64,000 bases of DNA from Xestospongia bergquistia (lineage: Eukaryota; Porifera; Demospongiae; Haplosclerida; Petrosiidae), in the NCBI GenBank assembly GCA_963965975.1, contig OZ014424.1, positions 2,976,001 to 3,040,000 on the forward strand, given 5' to 3'. The notes under the pieces are model-generated. The model worked only from the letters and a program-made list of their open reading frames with translations, was not told the origin of the DNA and searched no databases. The translations under genes were made by a program, and so were the position numbers. Positions 11,919-25,507 of this stretch are shown here, piece by piece. The stretch's first letter is position 1, and every line of letters begins with the position of its first letter.

Positions 11919-14900
11919 TAAACTCCTATTAACAGTTTAGTAAGTTGGTTTGCATTAACAGTCTAAAGTCTTTAAATTAAAGAGTTTAGAAGGTTTAGAG
12001 TATTGAGTGAATGTTATAAAGTAAAGAGCTTAGTCTAAAGGACTCTATGGGACTAACTAAGTAAACTGTTATTAACAGTTTAGTAAGTTGTTTTGCATTA
12101 ATACTGTAAAGTCTTTAAATTAAAGAGTTTAGAAGTTTTAGACTATTGAGTGAAGTTTATATAGTAAAGAGCTCAGTAAAAAGGACACTGTGGGACTAAC
12201 TAAATAAACTGTTATTAACCGTTTAGTAAGTTTGTTTGCATTAACACTCTAAAGTCTTTAATTTAAATACTTTAGAAGGTTTAGACTATTGATTGAACTT
12301 TATAAAGTAAACAGCTCAGTCTAAAGTACTCTATGGGATTAACGAAATAAAATGTTATTAACAGTTTAGTAAGTTGGTTTGCATTAACACTCTAAAGTCT
12401 TTAATTTAAAGACTTTAGAAGGTTTAGACTATTAAATAAATTTTATTATGTAAACTGCTCATTCTAAAGGACTCTATGGGACTAACTAAATAAACTCCTA
12501 TTAACAGTTTAGTAAGATGGTTTGCATTAACTCTCTAAAGTCTTTAAATTAAAGAGTTTAGAACGTTTAGAGTATTGAACGAATTTATAAAGTAAACAGC
12601 TCAGTCTAAAGGACTCTATGGGACTATCTAAGTAAAATGTTATTAACAGTTTAGTAAGTTGGTTTGCATTAACACTTAAAGTCTTTAAATTAAAGACGTT
12701 AGAAGGTTTAGACTACTGAGTGAAGTTTATATAGTAAAGAGCTCTATATAAAGGACTCTACGGGACTAATTAAATAAACTGTTATTAACAGTTTAGTAAG
12801 TTGGTTTGCATTAACACTCTAAAGTCTTCAATTTAAAGACTTTGGAAGGTTTAGACTATTGAGTGAACTTTATAAAGTAAACAGGTCAGACTAAAGGACT
12901 TTATGAAACTAACTAAATAAACTCCTATTAATAGTTTAGTAATTTGGTTCGCATTAACACTATAAAGCCTTTAATTTAAAGAGTTTAGAAGGTTTAGAGT
13001 ATTGAGCGAAGTTTATAAAGTAAACAGCTCAGTCTAAAGGACTCTATGGGAATAACTAAGTAAACTGTTACTAACAGTTTAGTAAGTTTGTTTGCGTTAA
13101 CACTGTAAAGTCTTTAAATTAAAAAGTTTAGAAGGTTTAGACTATTGAGTGAAGTTTATATAGTAAATAGCTCAGTATAAAGGACTCTATTGGACTAACT
13201 AACTAAATTGTTCTTAACAGTTTAGTAAGTTGGTTTGCATTAACACTCTAAAGTCTTTAATTTAAAGACTTTAGAAGGTTTAGACTATTTAGTAAATTTT
13301 ATAAAGTAAACTGCTCATTCTAAAGGACACTATGGGACTAACTAAATAAACTGATATTAACGGTTTAGTAAGTTTGTTTGCATTAACACTCTAAAGTCTT
13401 TAAATTAAAGAGTTTAGAAGGTTTAGACTATTGAGTGAAGTTTATAAAGTAAACAGCTAAGTCTAAAGGACTCTATGAAACTAACAAAATAAACTGCTAT
13501 TAACAGTTTAGTAAGTTGGCTTGCATTAACACTCTAAAGTCTTTAATTTAAAGACTTTAGAATGTTTAGACTATTAAGTAAATTTTATAAAGTAAACTGC
13601 TTATTCTAAAGGACTCTATGGGACTAACGAAATAAACTGCTATTAACAGTTTAGTAAGTTGGTTTGCATTAACACTCTAAAGTCTTTAAATTAAAGAGTT
13701 TAGAAGGTTTAGACTATTGAGTGAAGTTTATAAAGTAAACAGTTCAGTCTAAAGGATTCTATGAAACTAACTAAATAAACTCCTATTAACAGTTTAGTAA
13801 GTTGGTTTGCATTAACACTCTAAAGTCTTTAAATTAAAGAATTTAGAAGGTTTAGACTATTGAGTGAAGTTTATAAAGTAAACAGCTCAGTCTAAAGGAC
13901 TCTATGAAACTAACTAAACAAACTGCTATTAACAGTTTAGTAAGTTGGTTTGCATTAACAGTCTAAAGTCTTTAAATTAAAGACTTGAGAATGTTTAGAC
14001 TATTGAGTGAATTTTATATAGTAAAGAACTCAGTCTAAAGGACCCTACGGGACTAACTAAATAAACTGCTAGTAACAGTTTAGTAACTTGGCTTGCATTA
14101 ACACACTAAAGTCTTTAATTTAAAGACTTTAGAAGGTTTAGACTATTGAGTGAAGTTTATAAAGTGAACAGCTCAGTCTAAAGGACTCTATGAAACTAAC
14201 TAAATAAACTCCTATTAACAGTTTAGTAAGTTTGTTTGCATTAACACTCTCAAGTCTTTAAACTAAAGACTTTAGAAGGTTTGGACTATTGATTGAAATT
14301 TATAAAGTAAAGAGCTCAGTCTAAAGGACTCTATGAAACTAACTAAATGAACTGCTATTAACAGTTTAGTAAGTTGGTTTGAATAAACACTCTAAAGTCT
14401 TTAAATTAAAGACTTTAGAAGGTCTAGACTATTGAGTCAATTTTATAAAGTAAACTGGTCAGTCTAAAGGACTCTATGGGCCTAACTAAATAAACTGCTA
14501 TTAACAGTTTAGTAAGATGGTTTGCATTAACACTCTAAAGTCTTTAAATTAAAGAGTTTAGAGTGTTTAGAGTATTCAGCGAAGTTTATAAAGTAAACAG
14601 CACAGTCTAAAGGACTCTATGGGACTAACTAAGTAAAATGTTATTACCAGTTTAGTAAGTTGGTTTGCATTAACACTGTAAAGTCTTTAAATTAAAGGCT
14701 TTAGAAGGTTTAGACTATTGAGTGAATTAAATATAGTAAATAGCTTAATATAAAGGACTCTACGGGACTAACTAAATAAACTGTTATTAACAGTTTAGTC
14801 AGTTGGTTTGCATTCACACTCTAAAGTCTTTAATTTAAATACTTTAGAAGGTTTGGACTATTGAGTGAAGTTTATAAAGTAAAGAGCTCAGTCTAAAGGA

Positions 14901-17900
14901 CTCTATGGAACTAACTAAATAAACTCCTATTAACAGTTTAGTAATTTGGTTCGGATTAACACTATAAAGTCTTTAATTTAAAGACTTTAGAAGGTTTAGA
15001 CTTTTGAGTAAATTTTATAAAGTAAACTGCTCATTCTAAAGGACTCTATGGGACTAACTAAATAAACTGCTATTAACAGTTTAGTAAGTTGGCTTGCATT
15101 AACACTCTAAAGTCTTTAAATTAAAGACATTAGAAGGTTTAGACTATTGAATGAAGTTTATAAAGTAAAGAACTCAGTCTAAAGGACCCTATGGGACTAA
15201 CTAAATAAACTGTTTTTAACAGTTTAGTAAGTTGGCTTGCATTAACACTCTAAAGTCTTTAATTTAATGTCTTTAGAAGGTTTAGACTATTGAGTGAAGT
15301 TTATAAAGTGAACAGCTCAGTCTAAAGGACTCTATGAAACTAACGAAATAAACTCCTATTAACAGTTTAGTAAGTTGGTTTGCATTAACACTCTAAAGTC
15401 TTTAAATTAATGACTTAAAAAGGTTTGGACTATCGAGTCAATTTTATAAAGTAAACTGCTCAGTCTAAAGAACTCTATAGGCCTAACTAAATAAACTGCT
15501 ATTAACAGTTTAATAAGTTTGTTTGCGTTAACACTCTAAAGTCTTTAAATTAAAGACTTTAGTAAGTGTAGACTATTGAGTGAAGTTTATAAAGTAAAGA
15601 GCTCAATCTAAAGGACTCTATGAAACTAACTAAATAAATTGCTATTAACAGTTAAGTAAGTTGGTTTGCATTAACACTCTAAAGTCTTTAATTTAAAGAC
15701 TTTAGAATGATTAAACTATCGAGTCAAGTTTATAAAGTAAACAGCTCAGTCTAAAGGATTTTATGAATCTAACTAAATAAACTCCTATTAACAGTTTAGT
15801 AAGTTGGTTTGCATTAACACTCTAAAGTCTTTAAATTAAAGAGTTTAGAAGGATTAGAGTATTGAGTGAAGGTTATAAAGTAAAGAGCTTCGTCTAAAGG
15901 ACTCTACGGGACTAACTAAGTAAACTGTTATTAACAGTTTAGTAAGTTGTTTTGCATTAACACTGTAAAGTCTTTAAATTAAAGAGTTTAGAAGGTTTAG
16001 ACTATTGAGTGAAGTTTATATAGTAGAGAGCTCAGTATAAAGGACTGTGTGGGACTAACTAAATAAACTGTTATTAACAGTTTAGTAAGTTTGTTTGCAT
16101 TAACTCTCTAAAGTCTTTAATTTAAAGACTTTAGAAGGTTTAGACTATTGAGTCAAGTTAATATAGTAAAGAGCTCAGTATAAAGGACTCTACAAGACTA
16201 GATAAATAAACTGTTATTAACATTTTAGTAAGTTGGTTTGCATTAACACTCTAAAGTCTTTAATTTAAAGACTTTTGAAGGTTTAGACTATTGAGTGAAG
16301 TTTATAAAGTAAACAGCTCAGACTAAAGGACTCTATGAAACTAACTAAATAAACTCCTATTAATAGTTTAGTAATTTGGTTCGCATTAACACTATAAAGT
16401 CTTTAATTGAAAGAGATTAGAAGGTTTAGTGTATTGAGCGAAGTTTATAAAGTAAACAGCTCAGTCTTAAGGACTCTATGGGAATAACTAAGTAAACTGT
16501 TATTAACAGTTTAGTAAGTTTGTTAGCATTAACACTATAAAGCTTTAAATTAAAGAGTTTAGATAGTTTAGACTGTTGAGTGAAGATTATATAGTAAATA
16601 GCTCAGTATAAAGGACTCTATGGGACTAACTAAATAAATTGTTCTTAACAGTTTAGTAAGTTTGTTTGCATTAACACTTTAAGGTCTTTAATTTAACGAC
16701 TTTAGAAGGTTTAGACTATTTAGTAAATTTTATAAAGTAAACTGCTCATTCTAAAGGACTCTATGGGACTAACTAAATAAACTGCTATTAAAAGTTTAGT
16801 AAGTTGGTTTGCATTAACACTCTAAAGTCTTTAAATTAAAGAGTTTAGAAGGTTTAGACTATAGAGTGAAGTTTTTAAAGTAAACAGCTCAGTCTAAAGG
16901 ACTCTATGAAACTAACTAAATATACTGTATTAACAGTGTAGTAAGTTGGTTTGCATTAACACTCTAAAGTCTTTAAATTAAAGAGTTTAGAAGGTTTAGA
17001 CTATTGCGTGAAGTTTATAAAGTAAACAGCTCAGTCTAAAGGACTCTATGAAACTAACTAAATAAACTGCTATTAACAGTTTAGTAAGTTTGTTTGCATT
17101 AACACTCGAAAGTCTTTAATTTAAAGACTTTAGAAGGTTTAGACTATTGAGTAAATTTTATTATGTAAACTGCTCAGTCTAAAGGACTCTATGGGACTAA
17201 CTAAATAAACTCCTGTTAACAGTTTAGTAAGATGGTTTGCATTAACACTCTAAAGTCTTTAAATTAAAGAGTTTAGAACCTTTAGAGTATTCAGAGAAGT
17301 TTATAAAGTAAACAGCACATTCTAAAGAACTCTATGGGACTAACTAAGAAAAATGTTATTAACAGTTTAGTAAGTTGGTTTGCATTAACACTGTAAAGTC
17401 TTTAAATTAAAGACTTTAGAAGGTTTGGACTATTGAGTGAAATTTATAAAGTAAAGCGCTCAGTCTAAAGGACCCTATTGGACTAACTAAATAAACTGCT
17501 ATTAACAGTTTAGTAAGTTGTTTTGAATAAACAGTCTAAAGTCTTTAATTTAAAGACTTTAGTTTGTCTAGACTGTTGAGTCAATTTTATAAAGTAAACT
17601 GCTCAGTCTAAAGGACTCTATGGGCCTAACTAAATAAACTGCTATTAACAGTTTATTAAGTTTGCTTACGTTAACACTCTAAAGTCTTTAAATTAAAGAC
17701 TTTAGAAAGTGTAGACTATTGAGTGAAGTTTATAAAGTAAAGAGCTCAGTCTAAAGGACTCTATGAATTAACTAAATAAAATGCTATTAACAGTTAAGTA
17801 AGTTGGTTTGCATTAACTCTCTAATGTCTTTAATTTAAAGACTTTAGAAGGTTTAGACTATCGAGTCAAGTTTATAAAGTAAACAGCCCAGTCTAAAGGA

Positions 17901-20900
17901 CTCTATGAAACTAACTAAATAAATTCCAATTAACAGTTTAGTAAATTGGTTTGCATTAACACTCTAGACTCTTTAAATTAAAGAGTTTAGAAGGTTTAGA
18001 GTATTGAGTGAAGCTTATAAAGTAAAGAGCTTAGTCTAAAGGTCTCTATGGGACTAACTAAGTAAACTGTTATTAACAGTTTAGTAAGTTGTTTTGCATT
18101 AACTCTGTAAAGTCCTTAAATTAAAGAGTTTAGAAGGTTTAGACTATTGAGTGAAATTTATATAGTAAAGAGCTCAGCTTAAAGGACTCTATGAAACTAA
18201 ATAAATAAACTGTTATTAACAGATTAGTAAGTTGGTTTGCATTAACACTCTAAAGTCTTTAATTTAAATACTTTAGAAGGTTTAGACTATTGATTGAAGT
18301 TTATAAAGTAAACAGCTCAATCTAAAGTACTCTATGGGAATAACGAAATAAAATGTTATTAACAGTTTAGTAAGTTTGTTTGCATTAAAACTCTAAAGTG
18401 TTTAATTTAAAGACTTTAGATGGTTTAGACTATTGAGTAAATTTTATTATATAAACTGCTCAGTCTAAAGGACTCTATGGGACTAATTAAATAAACTCCT
18501 ATTAACAGTTTAGTAAGATCATTTGCATTAACACTTTAAAGTCTTTAAATTAAAGAGTTTATAACGTTTAGAGTATTGAGCGAAGTTTATAAAGTAAACA
18601 GCTCAGTCTAGAGGACTCTCTGAGACTAACTAAGTAAAGTGTTACTAACAGTTTAGTAAGTTGGTTTGCATTAACACTCTAAAGTCTTTAACTTAAAGAC
18701 TTTTGAAGGTTTAGACTATTGAGTGAAGTTTATATAGTAAACAGCTCAGTCTAAAGGACTCTATGAAACTAACTAAATAAACTGCTATTAACAGTTTAGT
18801 AAGTTGGTTTGTATTACCACTCTAAAGTCTTTAATTTAAAGACTTTAGAAGGTTTAGACTATTGAGTAAATTTTATAAAGTAAACTGCTCATTATAAAGG
18901 ACTCTATGGGACTAACTAAATAAACTGCTATTAACCGGTTAGTAAGTTGGTTTCCTTTAACACTCTAAAGTCTTTAAATTAAAGACTTTAGAAAGTTTAG
19001 ACTATTGAGTGAAGTTTATAAAGTAAAGAACTCATCCTAAAGGACCCTATGGGACTAACTAAATAAACTGTTAGTAACAGTTTAGTAAGTTGGTTTGCAT
19101 TAACACTCTAAAGTCTTTAATTTAAAGAGTTTAGAAGGTTTAGAATATTGATTGAAGTTTATAAAGTGAACAGCTCAGTCTAAAGGACTCTATGAAACTA
19201 AATAAATAAACTCCTATTAACAGTTTAGTAAGTTGGTTTGCATTAACACTGTAAAGTCTTTAAATTAAAGACTTTAGAAGGTTTGGACTATTGAGTGAAG
19301 TTTATAAAGTAAAGAGCTCAGTCTAAAGGACTCTATGAAACTAACTAAATAAACTGCTATTAACAGTTTATTAAGTTGGTTTGAATAAACACTCTAAAGT
19401 CTTTAATTTAAAGACTTTAGAAGGTCTAGACTATTGAGTCAATTTCATAAAGTAAACTGCTCAGTCTAAAGAACTCTATGGGCCTAACTAAATAAACTGC
19501 TATTACAGTTTAGTAAGTTTGTTTGCATTAACACTCTAAAGTCTTTAAATTAAAGACTTTAGGAAGTGTAGACTATTGAGTGAAGTTTATAAAGTAAAGA
19601 GCTCAGTCTAAAGGACTCTATGAAACTAACTAAATAAATGGCTATTAACAGTTAAGTAAGTTGGTTTGCATTAACACTCTAAAGTCTTTAATTTAAAGAC
19701 TTTAGAAGGTTTAGACTATCGAGTCAATTTTATAAAGTAAACAGCTCAGTCTAAAGGATTCTATGAAACTAACTAAATAAACTCCCATTAACAGTTTAGT
19801 AAGTTGGTTTGCATCAACACTCTAAAGTCTTTAAATTAAAGAGTTTAGAAGGTTTAGAGTATTGAGTGAAGGTTATAATGTAAAGAGGTTAGTCTAAAGG
19901 ACTTTATGGGACTAACTAAGTAAACTGTTATTAACAGTTTAGTAAGTTGTTTTGCATTAACACTGTAAAGTCTTTAAATTAAAGAGTTTAGAAGGGTTAG
20001 ACTATTGAGTGAAGTTTATATAGTAAAGAGCTCAGTATAAAGGACTCTGTGGGACTAACTAAATAAACTGTTATTAACAGTTTAGTAAGTTTGTTTGCAT
20101 TAACACTCTAAAGTCTTTAATTTAAAGACTTTAGAAGGTTTAGACTATTGATTGAAGTTTATAAAGTAAACAGCTCAATCTAAAGTACTTTATGGGAATA
20201 ACGAAATAAAGTGGTATTAACAGTTTAGTAAGTTTGTTTGCATTAACACTCTAAAGTCTTTAATTTAAAGACTTTAGAAGGTTTGGACTATTGACTGAAG
20301 TTTATAAAGTAAAGAGCTCAGTCTAAAGGACTCTATGAAACTAAATAAATAAACTGCTATTAACAGTTTAGTAAGTTGGTTTGAATAAACACTCTAAAGT
20401 CTTTAATTTAAAGACTTTAGAAGGTCTAGACTATCGAGTCAATTTTATAAAGTAAACTGCTCAGTCTAAAGAACTCTATGGGCCTAACTAAATAAACTGC
20501 TATTACAGTTTAGTAAGTTTGTTAGCATTAACACTCTAAAGTCTTTAAATTAAAGACTTTAGAAAGTGTATACTGTTGAGTGAAGTTTATAAAGTAAAGA
20601 GTTCAGTCTAAAGGACTCTATGAAACTAACTAAATAAATTGCTATTAACAGTTAAGTAAGATGGTTTGCATTAAGACTCTAAAGTCTTTAATTTAAAGAC
20701 TTTAGAAGGTTTAGACTATCGAGTTAAGTTTACAAAGTAAACAGCTCAGTCTAAAGAATTCTATGAAAATTACTAAATAAACTCCTATTAACAGTTTAGT
20801 AAGTTGTTCTGCATTAACACATTAAAGTCTTTAAATTAAAGAGTTTAGAATGTTTAGACTATTGAGTGATGTTTATATATTAAAGAGCTCAGTATAAAGG

Positions 20901-23900
20901 ACTCTGTGGGACTAACTAAATAAAATGTTATTAACAGTTTAGTAAGTTTATTTGCATTAACTCTCTAAAGACTTTAATTTAAAGACTTTAGAAGGTTTAG
21001 ACTATTGAGTGAAGTTTATATAGTAAATAGCTCAGTATAAAGGACTCTACGGGACTAACTAAATAAACTGTTATTAACAGTTTAGTAAGTTGGTTTGCAT
21101 TAACACTGTAAAGTCTTTAATTTAAAGACTTTAGAAGGTTTAGATTATTGAGTGAAGTTTATAAAGTAAACAGCTCAGACTAAAGGACTCTATGAAACTA
21201 ACTAAATAAACTCCTATTAATAGTTTAGTAATTTCGTTCGCATTAACAATCTAAAGTCTTTAATTTAAACACTTTACAAGGTTTAGACTATTGAGCGAAG
21301 TTTATAAAGTAAACAGCTCAGTCTAAAGGACTCTATGGGAATAACTAAGTAAACTGTTCTTAACAGATTAGTAAGTTTGTTTGCATTAACACTATAAAGT
21401 CTTTAAATTAAAGAGTTTAGAGGGTTTAGACTCTTGAGTGAAGTTTACATAGTAAATAGCTCAGTATAACGGATTCTATGGGACTAACTAAATAAATTGT
21501 TCTTAACAGTTTAGTAAGTTTGTTTGCATTAACACTTTAAAGTCTTTAATTTAACGACTTTAGAAGGTTTAGACTATTTAGTAAATTTTATAAAGTGAAC
21601 TGCTCATTCTAAAGGACTCTATGGGACTAACTAAATAAACTGCTATTAACGGTTTAGTAAGTTTGTTTGCGTTAACACTCTAAAGTCTTTAAATTAAAGA
21701 GTTTAGAAGGTTTAGACTATTGAGTGAAGTTTATAATATAAACAGCTCAGTCTAAAGGACTCTATGAATCTAACAAAATAAACTGCTATTAACAGTTTAG
21801 TAAGTTGGTTTGCATTAACACTCTAAAGTCTTTAATTAAAGACTTTAGAAGGTTTAGACTATTGAGTAAAATTTATAAAGTAAACTGCTCATTCTAAAGG
21901 TATCTATGGGACTAACTAAATAAACTGCTATTAACAGTTTAGTAAGTTGGTTTGCATTAACACTCTAAAGTCTTTAAATTAAAATGTTTAGAAGGTTTAG
22001 ACTATTGAGTGAAGTTTATAAAGTAAAGAGCTCAGTCTGAAGGACTCTATGAAACAAACTAAATAAACTGCTATTAACAGTTTAGTAAGTTGGTTTGCAT
22101 TAACACTCTAAAGTCTTTAAATTAAAGAGTTTAGAAGGTTTAGACTATTGAGTGAAGTTTATAAAGTAAACAGCTCAGTCTAAAGGACTCTATGAAACTA
22201 ACTAAATAAACTGCTAGTAACAGTTTGAAAAGTTTGTTTGCATTAACACTCTAAAGTCTTTAATTTAAAGACTTTAGAAGGTTTAGACTATTGAGTAAAT
22301 TTTATTATGTAAACTGCTCAGTCTAAAGGACTCTATGGGACTAACTAAATAAACTCGTATTGACAGTTTAGTAAGATGGCTTGCATTAACACTCTAAAGT
22401 CTTTAAATTAAAGACTTTAGAAGGTTTAGACTATTGAGTGAAGTTTATAAAGTAAACAGCTCATTCTAAAGGACTCTATGAAAATAACTAAATAAACTCC
22501 TATTAATAGTTTAGTAATTTCGTTCGCATTAACACTATAAACTCTTTAATTTAAAGATTTTAGAAAGTTTAGAGTATTGAGCGAAGTTTATAAAGTAAAC
22601 AGCTCAGTCTAAAGGACTCCATGGGAATAACTAAGTAAAATGTTATTAACAGTTTAGTAAGTTTGTTTGCATTAACACTGTAAAGTCTTTAAATTAAAGA
22701 GTTTAGAGCGTTTAGACTATTGAGTGAAGTTTATATAGTAAATAGCTCAGTATAACGGACTCTATGGGACTAACTAAATAAATTGTTCTTAACAGTTTAG
22801 TAAGTTGGTTTGCATTAACACTCTAAAGTCTTTAATTTAACGACTTTAGAAGTTTTAGACTATTGAGTAAAATTTCTAAAGTAACCTACTCATTGTAAAG
22901 GACTCTATGGGACTAACTAAATGAACTACTATTAACGGTTTAGTAAGTTGGTTTGCATTAACACTCTAAAGTCTTTAAATTAAAGAGTTTAGAAGGTTTA
23001 GACTATTGAGTGAAGTTTATAAAGAAAACAGCTCAGTCTAAAGGACTCTATAGGACTAACTAAACAAACTGCTATTAACAGTTTAGTAAGTTTGTTTGCA
23101 TTAACACTCTAAAGTCTTTAGATTAAAGACTTTATAAAGTTTAGACTATTGAGTGAAGTTTATAAAGTAAACAGCTCAGTCTAAAGGACTCTAAGAAACT
23201 AACTAAATAAACTGCTATTAACAGTTTAGTAAGTTTGTTTGCATTAACACTCTAAAGTCTTTAATTTAAAGACTTTAGAAGGTTTAGACTATTGAGTAAA
23301 TTTTATAAAGTAAACTACTCATTCTAAAGGACTCTATGGGACTAACTAAATAAACTGCTGTTAACAGTTTAGTGAGTTGGTTTGCATTAACTCTCTAAAG
23401 TCTTTAAATTAATGACTTTAGAAGGTTTAGACTATTGACTGAAGTTTATAAAGTAAACACCTCAGTCAAAAGGACTCTATGAAACTAACTAAACAAACTG
23501 CTATTAACAGTTTAGTAAGTTGGTTTGCATTAACACTCTAAAGTCTTTAAATTAAAGACTTTAGAAAGTTTAGACTATTGAGTGAAGTTTATAAAGTAAA
23601 CAGCTCACTCTAAAGGACTCTATGAAACTAACTAAATAAACTGCTATTAACAGTTTAGTAAGTTGGTTTGCATTAAGACTCTAAAGTCTTTAATTTAAAG
23701 ACTTTAGAAGGTTTAGACTATTGATTAAATTTTATAAAGTAAACTACTCATTCTAAAGGACTCTATGGGACTAACTAAATAATCTGCAGTTAACAGTTTA
23801 GTAAGTTGGTTTGCATTAACACTCTAATGTCTTTAAATTAAAGTCTTTAGAAGGCTTAGACTATTGAGTGAAGTTTATAAAGTAAACAGCTCATTCTAAA

Positions 23901-24851
23901 GGACTCTATGGGACTAACTAAATAAACTGCTATTAACAGTTTAGTAAGTTGGTTAGCATTAACACTCTTAAGTCTTTCAATTAATGACTTTAGAATGTTT
24001 AGACTATTGAGTGAAGTTTATAAAGTAAACACCTCAGTCTAAAGGACTCTATGAAACTAACTATACAAACTGCTATTAACAGTTTAGTCAGTTGGTTTGC
24101 ATTAACACTCTAAAGTCTTTAAATTAAAGATATTAGAAAGTTTAGACTATTGAGTGAAGTTTATAAAGTAAACAGCTCAGTCTAAAGGACTCTATGATAC
24201 TAACTAAATAAACTGCTATTAACAGTTTAGTAAGTTGGTTTGCATTAACACTCTAAAGTCTTTAAGTCAAAGAGTTTAGAAGGTTTAGGCTATTGAGTGA
24301 TGTTTATAAGTAAACAGCTCAGTCTAAAGGACTCTATAGGACTAACTAAATAAACTGCTATTAACAGTTTAGTAAGTTGGTTTTATTAACACTCTAAAGT
24401 CTTTATATTAAAAGTTTAGAAGGCTTAGACTATTGAGTGAAGTTTATAAAGTAAACAGCTCAGTCTAAAGGACTCTATGGGACTAACTAAATAAGCTGCT
24501 GTGAACAGTTTAGTAAGTTGGTTTGCATTAACACTCTAAAGTCTTTAATTAATGACTTTAGAAGGTTTAGACTATTGAGTGAAGTTTATAAAGTAAACAC
24601 CTCAGTCTAAAGGACTCTATGAAACTAACTAAACAAACTGCTACAAACAGTTTAGTAAGTTGGTTTGCATTAACACTCCAAAGTCTTTAAATTAAAGACT
24701 TTAGAAAGTTTAGACTGTTGAGTGAAGTTTATAAAGTAAACAGCTCAGTCTAAAGGACTCTATGAAACTAACTAAATAAACTGCTATTAACAGTTTAGTA
24801 AGTTGGTTTGCATTAACACTCTAAAGTCTTTAATTTAAAGACTTTAAAACG
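11919..24851 (-). repeat. left arm of giant satellite palindrome (12.9 kb)
   Basis: Read in reverse complement, this arm reproduces 25,508-38,725 of block 3. Anchor pairs I checked, all giving x + y = 50,644, are 11,920 with 38,724; 14,581 with 36,063; 20,041 with 30,603; 21,471 with 29,173; 22,351 with 28,293; and 22,781 with 27,863. Nearer the centre, 23,101 pairs with 27,257 and 24,421 with 25,938 (sum 50,358-50,359). Private variants are shared throughout, for example CTCATCCTAAAGGACCC, GAGGACTCTCTGAGAC and AACTCGTATTGACAG. No substitution was found at the anchors, but I did not align every base. Confidence 0.92.
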
Positions 24852-25507
24852 TTTAGACTATTGAGTAAATTTAATAAAGTAAACTACTCATTCTAAAGGA
24901 CTCTATGCGACTAACTATATAAAGTGCTATTAACAGTTTAGTACGTTGGTTTGCATTAACACTCTAAAGTCTTTAAATTAAAGAGTTTAGAAGGTTTAGA
25001 CTATTGAGTGAAGTTTATAAAGTAAACACCTCAGTCTAAAGGACTCTATAGGACTAACTAAATAAACTGCTATTAACAGTTTAGTAAGTTGGTTTGCATT
25101 AAGACTCTATAGTCTTTAAATTAAAGAGTTTAGAAGGTTTAGACTATTGAGTGAAGTTTATAAAGTAAACAGCTCAGTCTAAAGGACTCTATAGGACTAA
25201 CAAAATAAACTGCTATTAACAGTTTAGTAAGTTGGTTTGCATTAAGACTCTAAAGTCTTTAATTTAAAGACTTTAGAAGGTTTAGACTATTGATTAAATT
25301 TTATAAAGTAAACTAGTCATTCTAAAGGACTCTATGGGACTAACTAAATAATCTGCAGTTAACAGTTTAGTAAGTTGGTTTGCATTAACACTCTAATGTC
25401 TTTAAATTAAAGTCTTTAGAAGGCTTAGACTATTGAGTGAAGTTTATAAAGTAAACAGCTCATTCTAAAGGACTCTATGGGACTAACTAAATAAACTGCT
25501 ATTAACA
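24852..25507 (-). repeat. spacer between palindrome arms (656 bp)
   Basis: Reverse-sense monomers with no mirror partner at the expected place. The last 300 bp (about 25,210-25,507) copy 23,641-23,940 at an offset of 1,569 bp (11 monomers less 4 bases), sharing CATTAAGACTC, TTGATTAAATTTT and AATCTGCAGTTAACAG. The spacer therefore arose from the same neighbourhood and is not foreign DNA. Confidence 0.8.

Larger units (their letters stand above)
11919..25507 (-). repeat. satellite orientation block 2 (reverse)
   Basis: About 95 monomers in the reverse sense, recognised by CAGTTTAGTAAGTTGGTTTGC and GGACTCTATGGGACTAAC. Up to 24,851 the block is the mirror copy of the beginning of block 3 (see the palindrome arm entries). 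The remainder up to 25,507 is the palindrome spacer. The block joins block 3 within AACAGTTTTAAAGTC near 25,508, where the GTTT is shared by both sides. Confidence 0.95.
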
